Assembly (NCBI RefSeq): GCF_001591765.1
Contig: NZ_BCVN01000002.1
Span: forward strand, 95,613 to 159,612
Direction: 5' to 3'
DNA from: Pseudolactococcus raffinolactis NBRC 100932
Lineage (GTDB): Bacteria > Bacillota > Bacilli > Lactobacillales > Streptococcaceae
Length of the DNA: 64,000 nucleotides
In this document: positions 17,675-30,601 of the stretch, piece after piece
How the letters are laid out: every line of letters starts with the position of its first letter
Numbering within the stretch: position 1 is the stretch's first letter
Notes under the pieces: model-generated
The model's database searches: none
Told to the model about the DNA's origin: nothing
Seen by the model: only the letters and a program-made list of their open reading frames with translations
Position numbers and translations under genes: made by a program

Positions 17675-18763
17675 ATGAAACGACTTTTAATTTTAGAAGA
17701 TGGCACGATTTTTGAGGGGACGGCCTTCGGTGCGGATATAGAAGTGACGGGTGAAGTTGTTTTTAGTACTGGGATGACCGGTTATCAGGAATCGATTACT
17801 GACCAATCGTACAACGGTCAAATTCTGACCTTTACCTATCCCTTGGTTGGCAACTACGGCATTAATCGTGACGATTATGAGTCGATTGTTCCAACCTGTA
17901 AGGGTGTTGTCGTTCGTGAAAATGCACGTTTGGCAAGCAACTGGCGCAATCAAATGTCACTGGATGAATTTTTGAAACGTAAAAATATTCCAGGAATTTC
18001 AGGCATTGATACGCGCGCTTTGACTCGGATTATCCGCCATCATGGTACAATGAAAGCTACACTTGTCAATCCCGGTGATGAAATCAAACATGTTCAAGAT
18101 CAACTTCGGGCGACAGTTTTGCCAACTAACCAAGTCGAACAAGTCTCAACGAATACTGCCTATCCTAGTCCAGGCACTGGGCGTAATATCGTCGTTGTCG
18201 ACTTCGGTCTTAAACATTCCATCTTACGCGAATTATCAAAGCGTGAATGTAATCTGACCATTGTACCCCATACCATTACAGCTAAAGAAATCATTGATAT
18301 GAACCCAGACGGTGTTATGCTAACAAATGGTCCTGGGGATCCGACGGACGTGCCAGAGGCTTTAGAGATGATCCGTGGTATTCAAGAAAAATTTCCAATT
18401 TTCGGGATTTGTTTAGGGCACCAACTCTTTGCTATGGCTAATGGTGCAACGACTAGCAAAATGAAATTTGGACACCGTGGCTTTAACCATGCTGTTCGTG
18501 AAATTGCGACAGGTCGTGTTGATTTTACCTCACAAAATCATGGGTACGCGGTAGATGCTGACTCAATCGATAAAACTGATCTGATGGTGACACATATCGA
18601 AATTAATGATCAGTCAGTCGAAGGAGTTCGCCATAAATACTTGCCAGCTTTTTCAGTTCAATTTCACCCAGATGCTGCACCAGGACCACACGATGCAGAC
18701 TATCTCTTTGATGAATTTATGGAAATGATTGATGCAACTAAGCTTGAGAAAGGTGACTTTTAA
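17675..18763 (+). CDS. carA: Carbamoyl-phosphate synthase small (glutaminase) subunit
   Basis: Hydrolyses glutamine and channels ammonia to CarB for carbamoyl phosphate synthesis. The protein is 362 aa, with an N-terminal CPSase small-chain domain ([22 protein letters not shown]) and a C-terminal class I glutamine amidotransferase with nucleophile C246 in [11 protein letters not shown] and H331 in [12 protein letters not shown]. The third triad residue is Asp333, where the E. coli enzyme has Glu. The ATG at 17675 follows AGAGGA; an ATG 24 bp upstream lies inside the repeat hairpin. The TAA overlaps the carB ATG by one base. It is the fourth gene of the pyr operon and serves both UMP and arginine. 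Confidence 0.95.
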   Translation: MKRLLILEDGTIFEGTAFGADIEVTGEVVFSTGMTGYQESITDQSYNGQILTFTYPLVGNYGINRDDYESIVPTCKGVVVRENARLASNWRNQMSLDEFLKRKNIPGISGIDTRALTRIIRHHGTMKATLVNPGDEIKHVQDQLRATVLPTNQVEQVSTNTAYPSPGTGRNIVVVDFGLKHSILRELSKRECNLTIVPHTITAKEIIDMNPDGVMLTNGPGDPTDVPEALEMIRGIQEKFPIFGICLGHQLFAMANGATTSKMKFGHRGFNHAVREIATGRVDFTSQNHGYAVDADSIDKTDLMVTHIEINDQSVEGVRHKYLPAFSVQFHPDAAPGPHDADYLFDEFMEMIDATKLEKGDF

Positions 18764-21700
18764 TGCCAAAACGTAACGATATCAAAAAAATCATGGTCAT
18801 CGGCTCTGGACCAATCATTATTGGTCAAGCAGCTGAGTTTGACTACGCTGGCACGCAAGCCTGTTTGGCACTAAAAGAAGAAGGCTACAGTGTTGTCTTG
18901 GTCAATTCAAATCCAGCTACTATTATGACAGATAAAGAAATTGCGGACAAGGTTTATATTGAGCCGATCACAGTTGAGTTTGTCACACGAATTCTTCGTA
19001 AAGAACGCCCAGACGCTTTGCTACCAACACTTGGTGGGCAAACTGGCTTGAATATGGCGATGGAATTATCTAAAACAGGTATTTTAGAAGAGTTAAATAT
19101 CGAGCTCCTTGGTACAAAACTCTCAGCCATTGACCAAGCGGAAGACCGTGATTTGTTTAAACAACTCATGGAAGAGTTGGACCAACCGATTCCAGAATCT
19201 GAGATTGTCAATACGGTTGAGGAAGCTGTGACTTTCGCCAATACCATTGGTTATCCCATCATCGTTCGACCTGCCTTTACCCTTGGGGGTACTGGTGGTG
19301 GAATGTGTGATAATGAAGAAGAATTGCGTGAAACTGCTGAGAACGGTTTGAAACTCTCACCTGTGACGCAGTGTTTGATTGAGAAATCAATCGCTGGTTT
19401 CAAGGAAATTGAGTACGAAGTCATGCGTGATGCAGCTGACAATGCGATTGTCGTTTGTAACATGGAAAACTTTGATCCGGTTGGGATTCATACTGGGGAT
19501 TCAATCGTCTTCGCACCGAGCCAAACCTTGAGTGATATTGAATACCAAATGTTGCGTGATGCGTCCTTGAAAATCATTCGTGCTCTTAAAATCGAGGGTG
19601 GCTGTAATGTACAGCTAGCACTTGATCCAGATAGCTTTAATTACTACGTCATCGAAGTGAATCCACGTGTCTCTCGGTCATCAGCGCTTGCCTCTAAAGC
19701 AACAGGATATCCGATTGCCAAATTAGCAGCGAAAATCGCTGTTGGCTTGACCTTGGATGAGATGATTAATCCAGTAACTGGGACGACTTATGCTATGTTT
19801 GAACCAGCGCTTGACTATGTGGTTTCTAAAATTCCACGTTTTCCATTTGACAAATTCGAATCTGGGGAACGTCGTCTCGGCACACAGATGAAAGCGACTG
19901 GTGAAGTCATGGCGATTGGCCGCAATATCGAGGAATCCTTCCTGAAAGCGGTTCGCTCACTTGAAGTCGGCGCTTACCACAATGAAATGCCTGAATTGGC
20001 AGATGTGACAGATGATGCCTTGGTTGAAAAAATCGTGAAGGCTCAGGATGATCGTCTTTTCTACCTATCAGAAGCGATTCGCCGTGGTTACACGATTGAA
20101 GAACTGCACAGTCTCACAAAAATTGACCTCTTTTTCTTGGATAAATTGCTTCATATCGTTGAAATCGAGCAAGAATTAGCTGTCAATGTATTTAGCCCAG
20201 AAGTTCTGAAAGATGCTAAGCGAAATGGTTTTTCAGACCGTAAAATTGCGGATCTTTGGCGGACAGATGCAGCGGAAGTTCGGAAACGTCGGCTAGATAG
20301 TGGTATTGTGCCAGTCTTTAAAATGGTCGATACTTGTGCGGCTGAGTTTGAGTCAACAACGCCTTATTTCTACAGCTCTTATGAGTTTGAAAATGAGTCA
20401 ATCCGTTCTGAAAAAGAGTCTGTCCTAGTCCTTGGGTCAGGTCCGATTCGGATTGGTCAAGGTGTCGAGTTTGACTATGCGACGGTCCATTCAGTCAAAG
20501 CGATTCAAGCAGCAGGCTATGAAGCGATTATTATGAACTCAAATCCAGAGACTGTATCAACTGACTTTTCAGTTTCTGACAAACTTTACTTTGAGCCTCT
20601 GACATTCGAAGATGTGATGAATGTCATCGATCTTGAGCAACCTAAAGGAGTTATCGTTCAGTTTGGTGGGCAGACGGCTATCAATCTGGCAGAGCCTTTG
20701 TCTAAAGCTGGTGTTAAGATTTTAGGAACTCAGGTTGAAGCACTTGATCGGGCAGAAGATCGGAAACTTTTTGAAGCGGCGCTACAAGAGCTTGAGATTC
20801 CGCAACCGATTGGTGCGACAGCAACCAATGAAGAAGAAGCGGTGGCCAATGCTAATGCGATTGGTTATCCAGTTCTTGTTCGCCCATCTTATGTCTTGGG
20901 TGGACGTGCCATGGAAATCGTGGATAATGAGGCTGATTTGCGCAACTATATGCAAACTGCGGTTAAAGCGAGTCCAGATCATCCCGTTTTGGTCGATTCT
21001 TACTTGCTTGGTCGTGAGTGTGAAGTGGATGCGATTTGTGATGGTGAAAATGTCTTGATTCCAGGTATCATGGAACATATTGAGCGTGCGGGGGTTCACT
21101 CGGGTGATTCGATGGCCGTTTATCCGCCGCAAAATCTGTCAGCTGAACTGCAAGCGACGATTGCTGATTATACAAAACGCTTGGCGCTTGGCCTCAACTG
21201 TATCGGTATGATGAACGTTCAGTTTGTTATTTTTGACGACACGGTTTATGTCATCGAAGTGAATCCGCGTGCCTCTCGTACAGTGCCATTCTTATCTAAA
21301 GTAACTGGAATTCCAATGGCACAAGTTGCAACGCAGCTGATCTTAGGAAAAACCTTGACAGAGTTGGGCTATGAAGATGGTCTTTACCCTGAAGACGATA
21401 AGGTTCATGTCAAAGCGCCAGTCTTCAGCTTCACGAAATTACAAAAAGTGGATGCCTATCTTTCACCAGAAATGAAGTCAACAGGTGAAGTCATGGGTTC
21501 TGATACGACACTTGAAAAAGCTTTGTATAAAGCCTTTGAAGCGTCATATCTCCACCTGCCAACCTTTGGTAACATCCTCTTTACAGTTGCGGATGATGCC
21601 AAAGAAGAAGCGCTGGCCCTGGCGAAACGTTTCCACGACATCGGCTACGGCATATATGCCACATCTGGCACAGCTAAATTCTTTGAGGCGAATGGTGTCT

Positions 21701-21951
21701 ATGCTGAAGTCATCGCTAAAATTGGAGAAAGCACAGAAAGTCAAGCCAATATTGTTGATAGCATCCGTTCAGGTCGCATTCAAGCGGTTGTCAATACCAT
21801 GGGGAAAGACAGAAACGATCATAACACAGATGGCATGACCATTCGTCGCGAATCTATTGAGCACGGTGTACCTTTGTTTACATCACTAGATACGATCGCT
21901 GCCATGTTGAAGGTTTTGGAAAGTCGCTCATTTGTGACACAAGCAATTTAA
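18763..21951 (+). CDS. carB: Carbamoyl-phosphate synthase large subunit
   Basis: Makes carbamoyl phosphate from bicarbonate, ammonia and two ATP. The protein is 1062 aa, built from two homologous ATP-grasp halves: the first begins [20 protein letters not shown], the second [20 protein letters not shown] near residue 553. Both keep the NSNPxT and glycine-rich (GGTGGGM; LGGRAME) loops. A C-terminal MGS-like allosteric domain ([14 protein letters not shown]) is where UMP or ornithine would bind. It overlaps carA by one base. In L. lactis carB is a separate unit, whereas here carAB is joined at the end of the pyr operon. A terminator follows. Confidence 0.97.
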   Translation: MPKRNDIKKIMVIGSGPIIIGQAAEFDYAGTQACLALKEEGYSVVLVNSNPATIMTDKEIADKVYIEPITVEFVTRILRKERPDALLPTLGGQTGLNMAMELSKTGILEELNIELLGTKLSAIDQAEDRDLFKQLMEELDQPIPESEIVNTVEEAVTFANTIGYPIIVRPAFTLGGTGGGMCDNEEELRETAENGLKLSPVTQCLIEKSIAGFKEIEYEVMRDAADNAIVVCNMENFDPVGIHTGDSIVFAPSQTLSDIEYQMLRDASLKIIRALKIEGGCNVQLALDPDSFNYYVIEVNPRVSRSSALASKATGYPIAKLAAKIAVGLTLDEMINPVTGTTYAMFEPALDYVVSKIPRFPFDKFESGERRLGTQMKATGEVMAIGRNIEESFLKAVRSLEVGAYHNEMPELADVTDDALVEKIVKAQDDRLFYLSEAIRRGYTIEELHSLTKIDLFFLDKLLHIVEIEQELAVNVFSPEVLKDAKRNGFSDRKIADLWRTDAAEVRKRRLDSGIVPVFKMVDTCAAEFESTTPYFYSSYEFENESIRSEKESVLVLGSGPIRIGQGVEFDYATVHSVKAIQAAGYEAIIMNSNPETVSTDFSVSDKLYFEPLTFEDVMNVIDLEQPKGVIVQFGGQTAINLAEPLSKAGVKILGTQVEALDRAEDRKLFEAALQELEIPQPIGATATNEEEAVANANAIGYPVLVRPSYVLGGRAMEIVDNEADLRNYMQTAVKASPDHPVLVDSYLLGRECEVDAICDGENVLIPGIMEHIERAGVHSGDSMAVYPPQNLSAELQATIADYTKRLALGLNCIGMMNVQFVIFDDTVYVIEVNPRASRTVPFLSKVTGIPMAQVATQLILGKTLTELGYEDGLYPEDDKVHVKAPVFSFTKLQKVDAYLSPEMKSTGEVMGSDTTLEKALYKAFEASYLHLPTFGNILFTVADDAKEEALALAKRFHDIGYGIYATSGTAKFFEANGVYAEVIAKIGESTESQANIVDSIRSGRIQAVVNTMGKDRNDHNTDGMTIRRESIEHGVPLFTSLDTIAAMLKVLESRSFVTQAI

Positions 21952-21979
21952 TCAGTTTATTAATAAACAAATGAGGAAT

Positions 21980-22005
21980 ACGCTAGTTAAGCTAGTGTGT
22001 TTTTT
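21980..22005 (+). terminator. Terminator of the pyrRPB-carAB operon
   Basis: ACGCTAG/CTAGTGT stem (one G-U) with a 5-nt loop, then six T residues. Confidence 0.75.
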
Positions 22006-22111
22006 AATGTAAAAGTGTTTTGACTTATTTTTGGAAATCTGTCAAAACATTTTTACTTTTAAGTCAACATTTCACTAAATAGGCGTTAGAGTGCCATTTT
22101 TAGAGCGTTTA

Positions 22112-22120
22112 TGCTATACT
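22112..22120 (+). promoter_or_regulatory. Extended -10 promoter of the P-type ATPase
   Basis: TGCTATACT (TATACT at 22115-22120). No obvious metal-sensor operator was recognised in the short leader. Confidence 0.5.
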
Positions 22121-22157
22121 AATCATAGAGATTTTTAGAAATGAGATATAACAAATT

Positions 22158-23954
22158 ATGAAAAACTGGCAAAAACTAACCCTCACATTTATGATTGCAA
22201 TCATTGCAATTATATTAGATTTCGGCTTTAAGCAACCGACAATGACACGGGTACTCGTGACAATTGCTGGGGCAATTTTAGCTATATCAATGTTTATTGA
22301 GATGATTAAAACCTTACGCAGCGGTCGTTACGGTGTTGACTTACTCGCTATCATCGCGATTATTTCAACATTAGTCATTGGTCAATACTGGGCAAGCTTG
22401 ATTATCATTGTCATGCTTGTTGGCGGCGAAAGCTTAGAAGACTACGCAGCGCATCGTGCAAGTCGTGAACTACATAAACTGCTAGAAAATTCACCAACTT
22501 TTGCCCACAAGAAAGTCGGCGATAGCTATGAAGATACACCGATTGATGCTATCGAAATCGACGACGTCTTCTTAGTCAAGGCAAGTGAAGTTGTCCCAAT
22601 TGATGGTGTTGTTTTAGAAGGTGATAGCTGGTTTGATGAATCGTCTTTAACTGGTGAATCTGAGCCTGTGACAAAAGCTATTGGCGATGACGTTTTATCT
22701 GGTAGTATCAACGGTGAAACAGCCGTCTTGATTCAGGCTAGCAAGAAAGCATCTGATAGTCAGTATCAAAAAATCGTTCAGTTAGTCAAAGAAAGTGAAG
22801 CAACACCTGCACAGTTTGTCAGATTGGCAGACCGTTATGCAGTGCCTTTTACCATTGTTTCTTTGCTCATTGCCGGTGCCGCTTGGCTTATTTCTGGTGA
22901 CATGACTCGTTTTGCTGAAGTCTTGGTTGTTGCAAGTCCATGTCCCTTGATTTTGGCAGCACCGATTGCCTTTGTTGGTGGTATGAGTCGTAGCTCCCGT
23001 AATGGTCTTCTGGTGAAAAATGGGACAACGATTGAAAAATTATCACTTGCTAAAACCGTTGCCTTTGACAAAACAGGAACTTTAACAACTGGTATTTTAC
23101 AAGTAAAGTCTATCACACCTGAAAAAACAGAACATTCCGAGGATGACTTGCTTCAAATCGCAGCTGCTTTGGAAATTGGCAGTAACCATATTTTAGCAAA
23201 ATCATTGGTTAAACTCGCAACTGAAAAAGACTTGGCGCTTTTAGCCGTAGCAGACTTACGGGAATCGACTGGTCTTGGTTTGAGCGGCGTCATTGATAAT
23301 AAAACCTATCGAATTGGTCGGGCCAACTTTGCCAATGCGGAAGATGAAAAAGTGAATGGGACAGCGGTTTTCATCAGTGAAGATGATGTCTTTATCGGAA
23401 AAATCTTGTTTGAAGATAAAATTCGACCAGAATCTCAACACGTGATTGAACGCTTGAAAGCTCAAGATGTACAACATATTTTGATGCTGACAGGTGATAA
23501 TCAAAAAACTGCTGAACTTGTTGCGGGCGAACTAGGTATTACAGAAATGCATGCAGGCTTGATGCCAAGTGAAAAAATTGGCATCTTAAAAGAATTGCCA
23601 GAAACGCATCGTCCCATGGTCATGGTCGGAGATGGTGTCAATGATGCGCCAGCTCTTGCCTTATCAGACGTTGGTATTGCCCTTGGTGCCAGTGGTTCAA
23701 CAGTTGCCAGTGAAAGTGCTGACGTTGTCGTGTTAAGAAATGATTTAAACCTCGTACCTGAAAGTATCAAAATTTCTCGTGAGACGATGAAAGTCGCCAA
23801 AGAGGCTGTTTTGATTGGTATCTTCATCTGTATCGCACTTATGCTGATTGCCTCAACAGGTATCTTGCCAGCTATAATCGGTGCTTTGCTCCAAGAAGTC
23901 ATTGATACCGTCTCTATCCTCTATGCATTGAAAGCACTGAAAGATAGAAAATAA
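22158..23954 (+). CDS. Heavy-metal-translocating P1B-type ATPase (SPC type)
   Basis: A membrane pump that uses ATP to move transition-metal ions, most likely outward. At 598 aa it lacks an N-terminal metal-binding domain: the first TM begins at residue 7. Visible elements are TGES (165-168, actuator), the SPC ion motif (260-262) in TM6, the phosphorylated D304 in DKTGT, and GDGVNDAPAL in the hinge. SPC rather than CPC separates it from copper and cadmium/zinc pumps and points to cobalt, iron or zinc-type P1B-4 relatives, but the metal is inferred only. It has its own promoter and lies between two pyr operons without a functional link to them. Confidence 0.85.
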   Translation: MKNWQKLTLTFMIAIIAIILDFGFKQPTMTRVLVTIAGAILAISMFIEMIKTLRSGRYGVDLLAIIAIISTLVIGQYWASLIIIVMLVGGESLEDYAAHRASRELHKLLENSPTFAHKKVGDSYEDTPIDAIEIDDVFLVKASEVVPIDGVVLEGDSWFDESSLTGESEPVTKAIGDDVLSGSINGETAVLIQASKKASDSQYQKIVQLVKESEATPAQFVRLADRYAVPFTIVSLLIAGAAWLISGDMTRFAEVLVVASPCPLILAAPIAFVGGMSRSSRNGLLVKNGTTIEKLSLAKTVAFDKTGTLTTGILQVKSITPEKTEHSEDDLLQIAAALEIGSNHILAKSLVKLATEKDLALLAVADLRESTGLGLSGVIDNKTYRIGRANFANAEDEKVNGTAVFISEDDVFIGKILFEDKIRPESQHVIERLKAQDVQHILMLTGDNQKTAELVAGELGITEMHAGLMPSEKIGILKELPETHRPMVMVGDGVNDAPALALSDVGIALGASGSTVASESADVVVLRNDLNLVPESIKISRETMKVAKEAVLIGIFICIALMLIASTGILPAIIGALLQEVIDTVSILYALKALKDRK

Positions 23955-23970
23955 TCATTTGAAAATGTAT

Positions 23971-23999
23971 TGGTTTTTAGCCGTAAATTTGTTATAATA
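23971..23999 (+). promoter_or_regulatory. Promoter of pyrK-pyrDB-pyrF
   Basis: TTGGTT (23971-23976), 17 bp, extended -10 TGTTATAAT (TATAAT 23994-23999). Confidence 0.85.
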
Positions 24000-24014
24000 G
24001 ACAAGAGTCCTTTA

Positions 24015-24087
24015 AGTCACGCCGAGAGCGTGACAAGGTTGCAGCGTCAGATGAAAGCAAACCGCAGGATTTTTCCTGCGGTTTTTT
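24015..24087 (+). promoter_or_regulatory. PyrR attenuator upstream of pyrK
   Basis: A GTCACGC/GCGTGAC stem with a CGAGAG loop followed by AAGGTTG (24016-24041) resembles the PyrR-binding hairpin, though less exactly than the other two. A strong terminator AACCGCAGGA/TCCTGCGGTT with a T run ends at 24087. Confidence 0.75.
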
Positions 24088-24142
24088 ATGTTGATGTGCG
24101 TTATCTTTGGCAGTCACTCTACATCTTATATCCTAGTCAAGC

Positions 24143-24198
24143 GTCTTTGGATATGAGGTCAAGTTTCAAGCTTTCACACAGTGAAAGCGCAGAAAGGT
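24143..24198 (+). repeat. Dispersed 5' element copy B (before pyrK)
   Basis: GTCTTTGG, then GAGGTCAAGTTTCAA, then the perfect hairpin GCTTTCAC-aca-GTGAAAGC (24170-24188) and a GCAGAAAGG ribosome site. It closely matches copy A over its 3' 38 nt. Confidence 0.6.
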
Positions 24199-24202
24199 TG
24201 CG

Positions 24203-26632
<2,430 letters not shown>

Positions 26633-26661
26633 GATAAGTTTTAAGACTGCTGAACTATCCC

Positions 26662-26690
26662 TTGTAAATGATCTTCTTTTTTGGTAAGAT
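26662..26690 (+). promoter_or_regulatory. Promoter of gpsB
   Basis: TTGTAA (26662-26667), 17 bp, extended -10 TTGGTAAGAT (TAAGAT 26685-26690). Confidence 0.7.
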
Positions 26691-26728
26691 TGAAAGTATA
26701 ACGAAAAGAAATAGCGAGACTCTGAATA

Positions 26729-27133
26729 ATGGCAACTTATAATTTTACTCCTAAAGATATTTACGATGCAGACTTTGATGTGAAAATGCGTGGTTATGAC
26801 AAAGACCAAGTCAATGATTTGCTTGATGATGTCATTGTCGATTATGAAAAATTTCAAGAAGAAATTTTAGCTTTACAAGAAGAAAATGAATTCTTGAAGA
26901 AAAAAATCCGTAATATTGAGTCGAAACCACAGGTTGCGGTTTCTGAAAATACACAACGTTTTAACCCGATTACTGCATCAACTGATACAGGTGATGCAGC
27001 GAGCGGACCACGTGTGACGATGAAATCAGCCAATAATTTTGATATTCTCAAACGTTTAAACCGTTTGGAACGTGCTGTTTTTGGTCCTCAAGCCCAAACA
27101 ACAACGACATCAAATGGTATTTCTGGAGAATAA
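26729..27133 (+). CDS. gpsB: Cell-cycle protein GpsB (DivIVA-like)
   Basis: GpsB is a small cytoplasmic, membrane-associated scaffold that coordinates septal and peripheral peptidoglycan synthesis and, in streptococci, StkP signalling. The protein is 134 aa. The N-terminal DivIVA-type domain (FTPKDIYDADFDVKMRGYDKDQVNDLLDDV) is followed by a coiled coil to about residue 70, a variable linker and a C-terminal helix (FDILKRLNRLERAVFG). Its position before rnpB, rlmL and mapZ is the conserved ovococcal division locus. It has its own promoter but no strong Shine-Dalgarno. Confidence 0.94.
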   Translation: MATYNFTPKDIYDADFDVKMRGYDKDQVNDLLDDVIVDYEKFQEEILALQEENEFLKKKIRNIESKPQVAVSENTQRFNPITASTDTGDAASGPRVTMKSANNFDILKRLNRLERAVFGPQAQTTTTSNGISGE

Positions 27134-27142
27134 TCCTGTCAA

Positions 27143-27170
27143 TTGACAGTGGTTATTCGGATATTATAAC
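27143..27170 (+). promoter_or_regulatory. Promoter of rnpB
   Basis: TTGACA (27143-27148), 16 bp, TATAAC (27165-27170), giving a start near 27177, just at the P1 helix of RNase P RNA. Confidence 0.85.
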
Positions 27171-27179
27171 GATTTTAAA

Positions 27180-27592
27180 CAACCAGTTTTTGGATAATTG
27201 CGCGATTTCTTGGGTTAAACCTTGTGAATCGTGAGGAAAGTCCATGCTCGCGCGGGCTGCGACGCCCGCAGTGTTTGTGCTAGGCGAAACAATAAGCCTA
27301 GGTAGGTGTGTCAGACCTAACGGCTGAATTTTAGCTAAGTTTTCTTACGAAGATATGCGACAAATTCTGTAAAAGTGCCATAGAGACGAGTTGCTTTGGA
27401 AACAAGGCAAGTGGAACGTGGTAAACCCCTCAAGCGAGCAACCCAAACTTATGGTAGGGGCACTTGTCACGCGGAATTTGAACGCACGACGAGGCTATTT
27501 TTAGGCATGCTTAAAAATAGCAGACAGATGATTATCGAAGGTTGGCTGAACGGTCAACTGGAACAAAACATGGCTTATAGAAAACTGGATGA
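27180..27592 (+). ncRNA. rnpB: RNase P RNA (Bacillus type)
   Basis: The catalytic RNA of RNase P, which removes tRNA 5' leaders. Conserved elements in order: GAGGAAAGTCCATGCTCGC (27231 onward), GGCGAAACAATAAGCC, ACCCAAACTTATGGTAGGGG, GACAGATGATTATCGAAG (27523 onward) and ACAAAACATGGCTTATAGAAA near the 3' end. The 5' CCAGTTTTTGG pairs with 3' AGAAAACTGG to form P1, which fixes the ends within a few bases. It lies between gpsB and rlmL as in streptococci. Confidence 0.95.
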
Positions 27593-27595
27593 CAG

Positions 27596-27624
27596 GGGCT
27601 GGGGCGTAAAGCTCCAGCCTTTTT
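27596..27624 (+). terminator. Terminator of rnpB
   Basis: GGCTGGGGC/GCTCCAGCC stem with a GTAAA loop, followed by TTTTT. Confidence 0.9.
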
Positions 27625-27652
27625 GAGATATATTACTCACGGAAAAGATAAG

Positions 27653-28804
27653 ATGAAAAATAATTTTAATTTAGTAGCAACTGCAGCAGCAGGACTTGAA
27701 AGCTTAACGGCACGCGAATTACGTGATCTGGGCATTGAAACGAAAATGGACGATCGTTCACGTGTTCTATTTTCAGGAGATAAAGAAACGATTGCCAAAG
27801 CTAACCTTTGGTTACGAACGGCTGACCGCGTTAAGATCATTATTGGTGAGTTTCCAGCTAAGACTTTCGATGAGTTATTCGAAGGTGTCTACGCGCTGGA
27901 TTGGGCTGATATTTTACCATTTGGCGCTCAATTTCCAATCGCTAAAGCTAAGGCCATCAAGTCTGACTTGCACAATGAGCCAAGTATTCAAGCCATTACG
28001 AAAAAAGCAATTGCTAAAAAAATGCAAGTCCATTACCATCGCCCTGAAAATGTCCCGATTCCTGAGACGGGAGCCTTGTTCTCAATTGAAGTCGCGCTCC
28101 ATAAAAATGTCGCAACGATCATGTTGGATACAACAGGCGAGTCACTCTTTAAACGTGGCTATCGTGTGGATAAAGGTGGGGCGCCAATCAAGGAAAATAT
28201 GGCAGCAGCCATTATCATGTTGACAAACTGGCGCGCCAATATGTCACGTCCCTTTGTTGATCCGACTTGTGGCTCTGGTACATTTTGTATTGAAGCGGCT
28301 TCGATTGGTATGAATATTGCCCCTGGTTTTAACCGTGACTTTGCCTTCGAGGCTTGGCCATGGTTTGAAGAGGAAATCTTCAAAAAGGTTCGAGATGATG
28401 CCGAAGGTTTGGCAAATTACGATGCCAAACTGGATATCTCTGGCTTCGATATAGATGGTCGCATGATCCAAATCGCTCAAGAAAATGCCCTCGAAATCGG
28501 ACTTGATGACATCATTCAATTCAAGCAAATGCGTCTGCAAGACTTTCGTTCGGAGAAATTAGATGGTGTCTTGATTTCTAACCCACCTTACGGGGAACGT
28601 TTAGGAGATGAGACAGCAGCCTACCAACTTTATGAAGAGATGGGTGAGACCTTCAAGCCTCTCGAGACTTGGAGTAAATATATCATCACAAGTGACTTAG
28701 AATTTGAGAAACATTACGGTGCTAAGGCGACCAAAAAACGTAAGTTATACAATGGTCGACTTCGTACAGATTTGTACCAATATTTTGGTAAGAGAATAAA
28801 ATAA
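27653..28804 (+). CDS. THUMP-domain class I SAM-dependent RNA methyltransferase (RlmL/YpsC-like)
   Basis: Predicted 23S rRNA guanine-N2 methyltransferase of the RlmL/YpsC family. The protein is 383 aa: an N-terminal ferredoxin-like/THUMP domain (to about residue 160), then a UPF0020 methyltransferase domain with DPTCGSGTFCIEA (SAM loop), a FDIDGRMIQIAQEN acidic loop and the catalytic NPPYGERLGD. The ATG at 27653 follows GGAAAAGATAAG and gives MKNNFNLVATAAAGLE, matching family N-termini; an upstream in-frame start lies inside the rnpB terminator. It is followed after 1 bp by mapZ, as in the pneumococcal gpsB-rnpB-rlmL-mapZ locus. The exact nucleotide target is inferred from the family. Confidence 0.88.
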   Translation: MKNNFNLVATAAAGLESLTARELRDLGIETKMDDRSRVLFSGDKETIAKANLWLRTADRVKIIIGEFPAKTFDELFEGVYALDWADILPFGAQFPIAKAKAIKSDLHNEPSIQAITKKAIAKKMQVHYHRPENVPIPETGALFSIEVALHKNVATIMLDTTGESLFKRGYRVDKGGAPIKENMAAAIIMLTNWRANMSRPFVDPTCGSGTFCIEAASIGMNIAPGFNRDFAFEAWPWFEEEIFKKVRDDAEGLANYDAKLDISGFDIDGRMIQIAQENALEIGLDDIIQFKQMRLQDFRSEKLDGVLISNPPYGERLGDETAAYQLYEEMGETFKPLETWSKYIITSDLEFEKHYGAKATKKRKLYNGRLRTDLYQYFGKRIK

Positions 28805-28805
28805 T

Positions 28806-30512
28806 ATGGCTAAAAAAAAGAAAAAGACTGCTTACAAAGAAAAAACATTGGCGATGAAAGATGCTGAAAATCTGACTGTTGAACAGGTTTCGGCTAAATC
28901 AGATGAGCTTGAGACTGAAAATTTGACTAAGGAAAGTTCACTCGATAAGTATATTCGGCAACACAGATCTGATATTGAATCTGCAAAAAAAGAGCGCCAA
29001 CTGAAAGCAGCGGCTGCATCTGAAAGCTTAGACAAGTTGGTTAAAACTGCTCGTGAAGCAGCAACTGCTGATTCAGATGATTCAGAAAAAGAAATTTCAT
29101 CTGAAAAAGAAGACGTGGTGGAAAACAAAACGACATTGTCTGATACAGCAGTAGAAGAAGTTTCAGTACAAAGTGAAACAGTGTCAGAGATAGCACCAGT
29201 ATCTGAACCAGAAATACCAGAAGTGACTGAGCCTGTTGAAGAAGCTATCGAACCTGATTTCCCAGAAATCCAAGGTTCTTTTGACACGGTTGTTCTAGCA
29301 GCTGATGATGACGATGAACAATCGCCAGGTTCGCCTGCCTTGTCTGAAAAGTCAGATGAACCCGTTAGTCAAGTTGATCCTGATCCTGTTGTGACGCCAT
29401 TCGCATCGAAAGTATCAGAACCGACAACCAAGGTTAAAACTCCTGTCAAAGTCCCTGAAATGATTGTGCCGCAGCCAGCTTCAGCCAAACAAGAGTGGTC
29501 AATCGGCGCTTCTGAACAAGAGACGAAATCTCATAAAAAACCACTAATCATCGGTGTTTGTGCGCTTCTTCTATTAGCAGTTGGGGGGACAGTATGGTAT
29601 CAAGTTGATCAGTCCAACCAGAAGCAAGCTGCCCAAACTGCAAAATCTGAGGCTAAAAAGTCTGAGGAAGCCAAAAAAACAGCTGCTTTTAACAAAGTTT
29701 ATGCGACATTTTTTGTGGACGAAAAGCAAACAAAATTAAAAAATGATCAGTTTGATAACTTCGACAAGTTGACAAGTGAGTTAGATAAGTTGAAAGACCA
29801 GTCTGACTACAAGACTTTGAAAGCTAAGGTAGACGAGCTTAAGTCGGAAATCTCGGCCATCAAAGCAATGAATGGGAATTTCGATAAAGCTATTATTAAA
29901 GATGGCGTTTTGGATAAAACGGCGCAAGTTCGAAATGACGCTAAGTTGAGCTATACGGCAACTGAAAACACTGCTTTAAATACCTTATTAAAAGATGCTG
30001 TGACCCACGGTCAGGCACAACAAAAAGCTAATGCATCGACAGCCGCAGCTAATGCATCAACTTCAGCCGCAAACGCTCAACCAGCCGCCCCGTCAGCACC
30101 AGCAAATACAACGACGACACCGCAACAAGGTGGCGCAACCACTGCAACAGCCGGCTCAGCGACAGGACCTATATCCTCAGGCTACGGCTTATCAACTGCT
30201 CAGTATCAAGCCCAATATCCAAATGTTACGATTGTCACCTCTAATTCACGAGTACCTGTCGATCCTAATGCAGACCTGAGTGATCCGGCCTATGCTTGGG
30301 CGCCTGGTATCAGAGAATTAGTTCTACAAAAGTGTCGTGAACGTGGCTACATTTCTGGTGATAATTACATTTTGTTGCCTGCAAGTATCCAAAAAGGTAA
30401 TGGTTATTATAACCTTTATAAATCTGATGGCACCTACCTCGTATCAATTAACTGTAAAACAGGTTATTTTGTTGGTAATGCTACGGGTCATGCGGATGAT
30501 TTGGATTACTAG
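28806..30512 (+). CDS. mapZ: Mid-cell-anchored protein Z (division-site marker)
   Basis: MapZ marks the division site and positions the FtsZ ring in ovococci. The protein is 568 aa: a basic start, an acidic low-complexity cytoplasmic region (residues 10-245) containing an FtsZ-interaction-like N-terminus and probable Ser/Thr kinase substrate sites, one TM segment (about 246-265, PLIIGVCALLLLAVGGTVWY), an extracellular helical domain (about 290-420), an Ala/Thr/Pro/Gln-rich linker, and a C-terminal domain (from about residue 460) with the conserved two-Cys region (QKCRERGY...NCKTGYF) that binds peptidoglycan. The position after rlmL and the domain order make the call firm although sequence conservation is low. 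Confidence 0.9.
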   Translation: MAKKKKKTAYKEKTLAMKDAENLTVEQVSAKSDELETENLTKESSLDKYIRQHRSDIESAKKERQLKAAAASESLDKLVKTAREAATADSDDSEKEISSEKEDVVENKTTLSDTAVEEVSVQSETVSEIAPVSEPEIPEVTEPVEEAIEPDFPEIQGSFDTVVLAADDDDEQSPGSPALSEKSDEPVSQVDPDPVVTPFASKVSEPTTKVKTPVKVPEMIVPQPASAKQEWSIGASEQETKSHKKPLIIGVCALLLLAVGGTVWYQVDQSNQKQAAQTAKSEAKKSEEAKKTAAFNKVYATFFVDEKQTKLKNDQFDNFDKLTSELDKLKDQSDYKTLKAKVDELKSEISAIKAMNGNFDKAIIKDGVLDKTAQVRNDAKLSYTATENTALNTLLKDAVTHGQAQQKANASTAAANASTSAANAQPAAPSAPANTTTTPQQGGATTATAGSATGPISSGYGLSTAQYQAQYPNVTIVTSNSRVPVDPNADLSDPAYAWAPGIRELVLQKCRERGYISGDNYILLPASIQKGNGYYNLYKSDGTYLVSINCKTGYFVGNATGHADDLDY

Positions 30513-30601
30513 ACTGTTCTCACAAGAACGTAAGCACCTTATATCGCTATTTATGAAACATTCACTGATTTTTAGTCAGAAATGAGACTGAAAACAGGAT
30601 G

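Noticed and set aside
27396..27626. A 76-codon plus-strand reading frame between gpsB and the methyltransferase gene
   Set aside because: It lies entirely inside RNase P RNA and its terminator; the conserved RNA motifs explain the sequence.
28832..29287. A 151-codon minus-strand frame opposite mapZ
   Set aside because: It is a mirror of the acidic Ser/Glu-rich repeats of mapZ (Ser-rich translation) and lacks a ribosome site.
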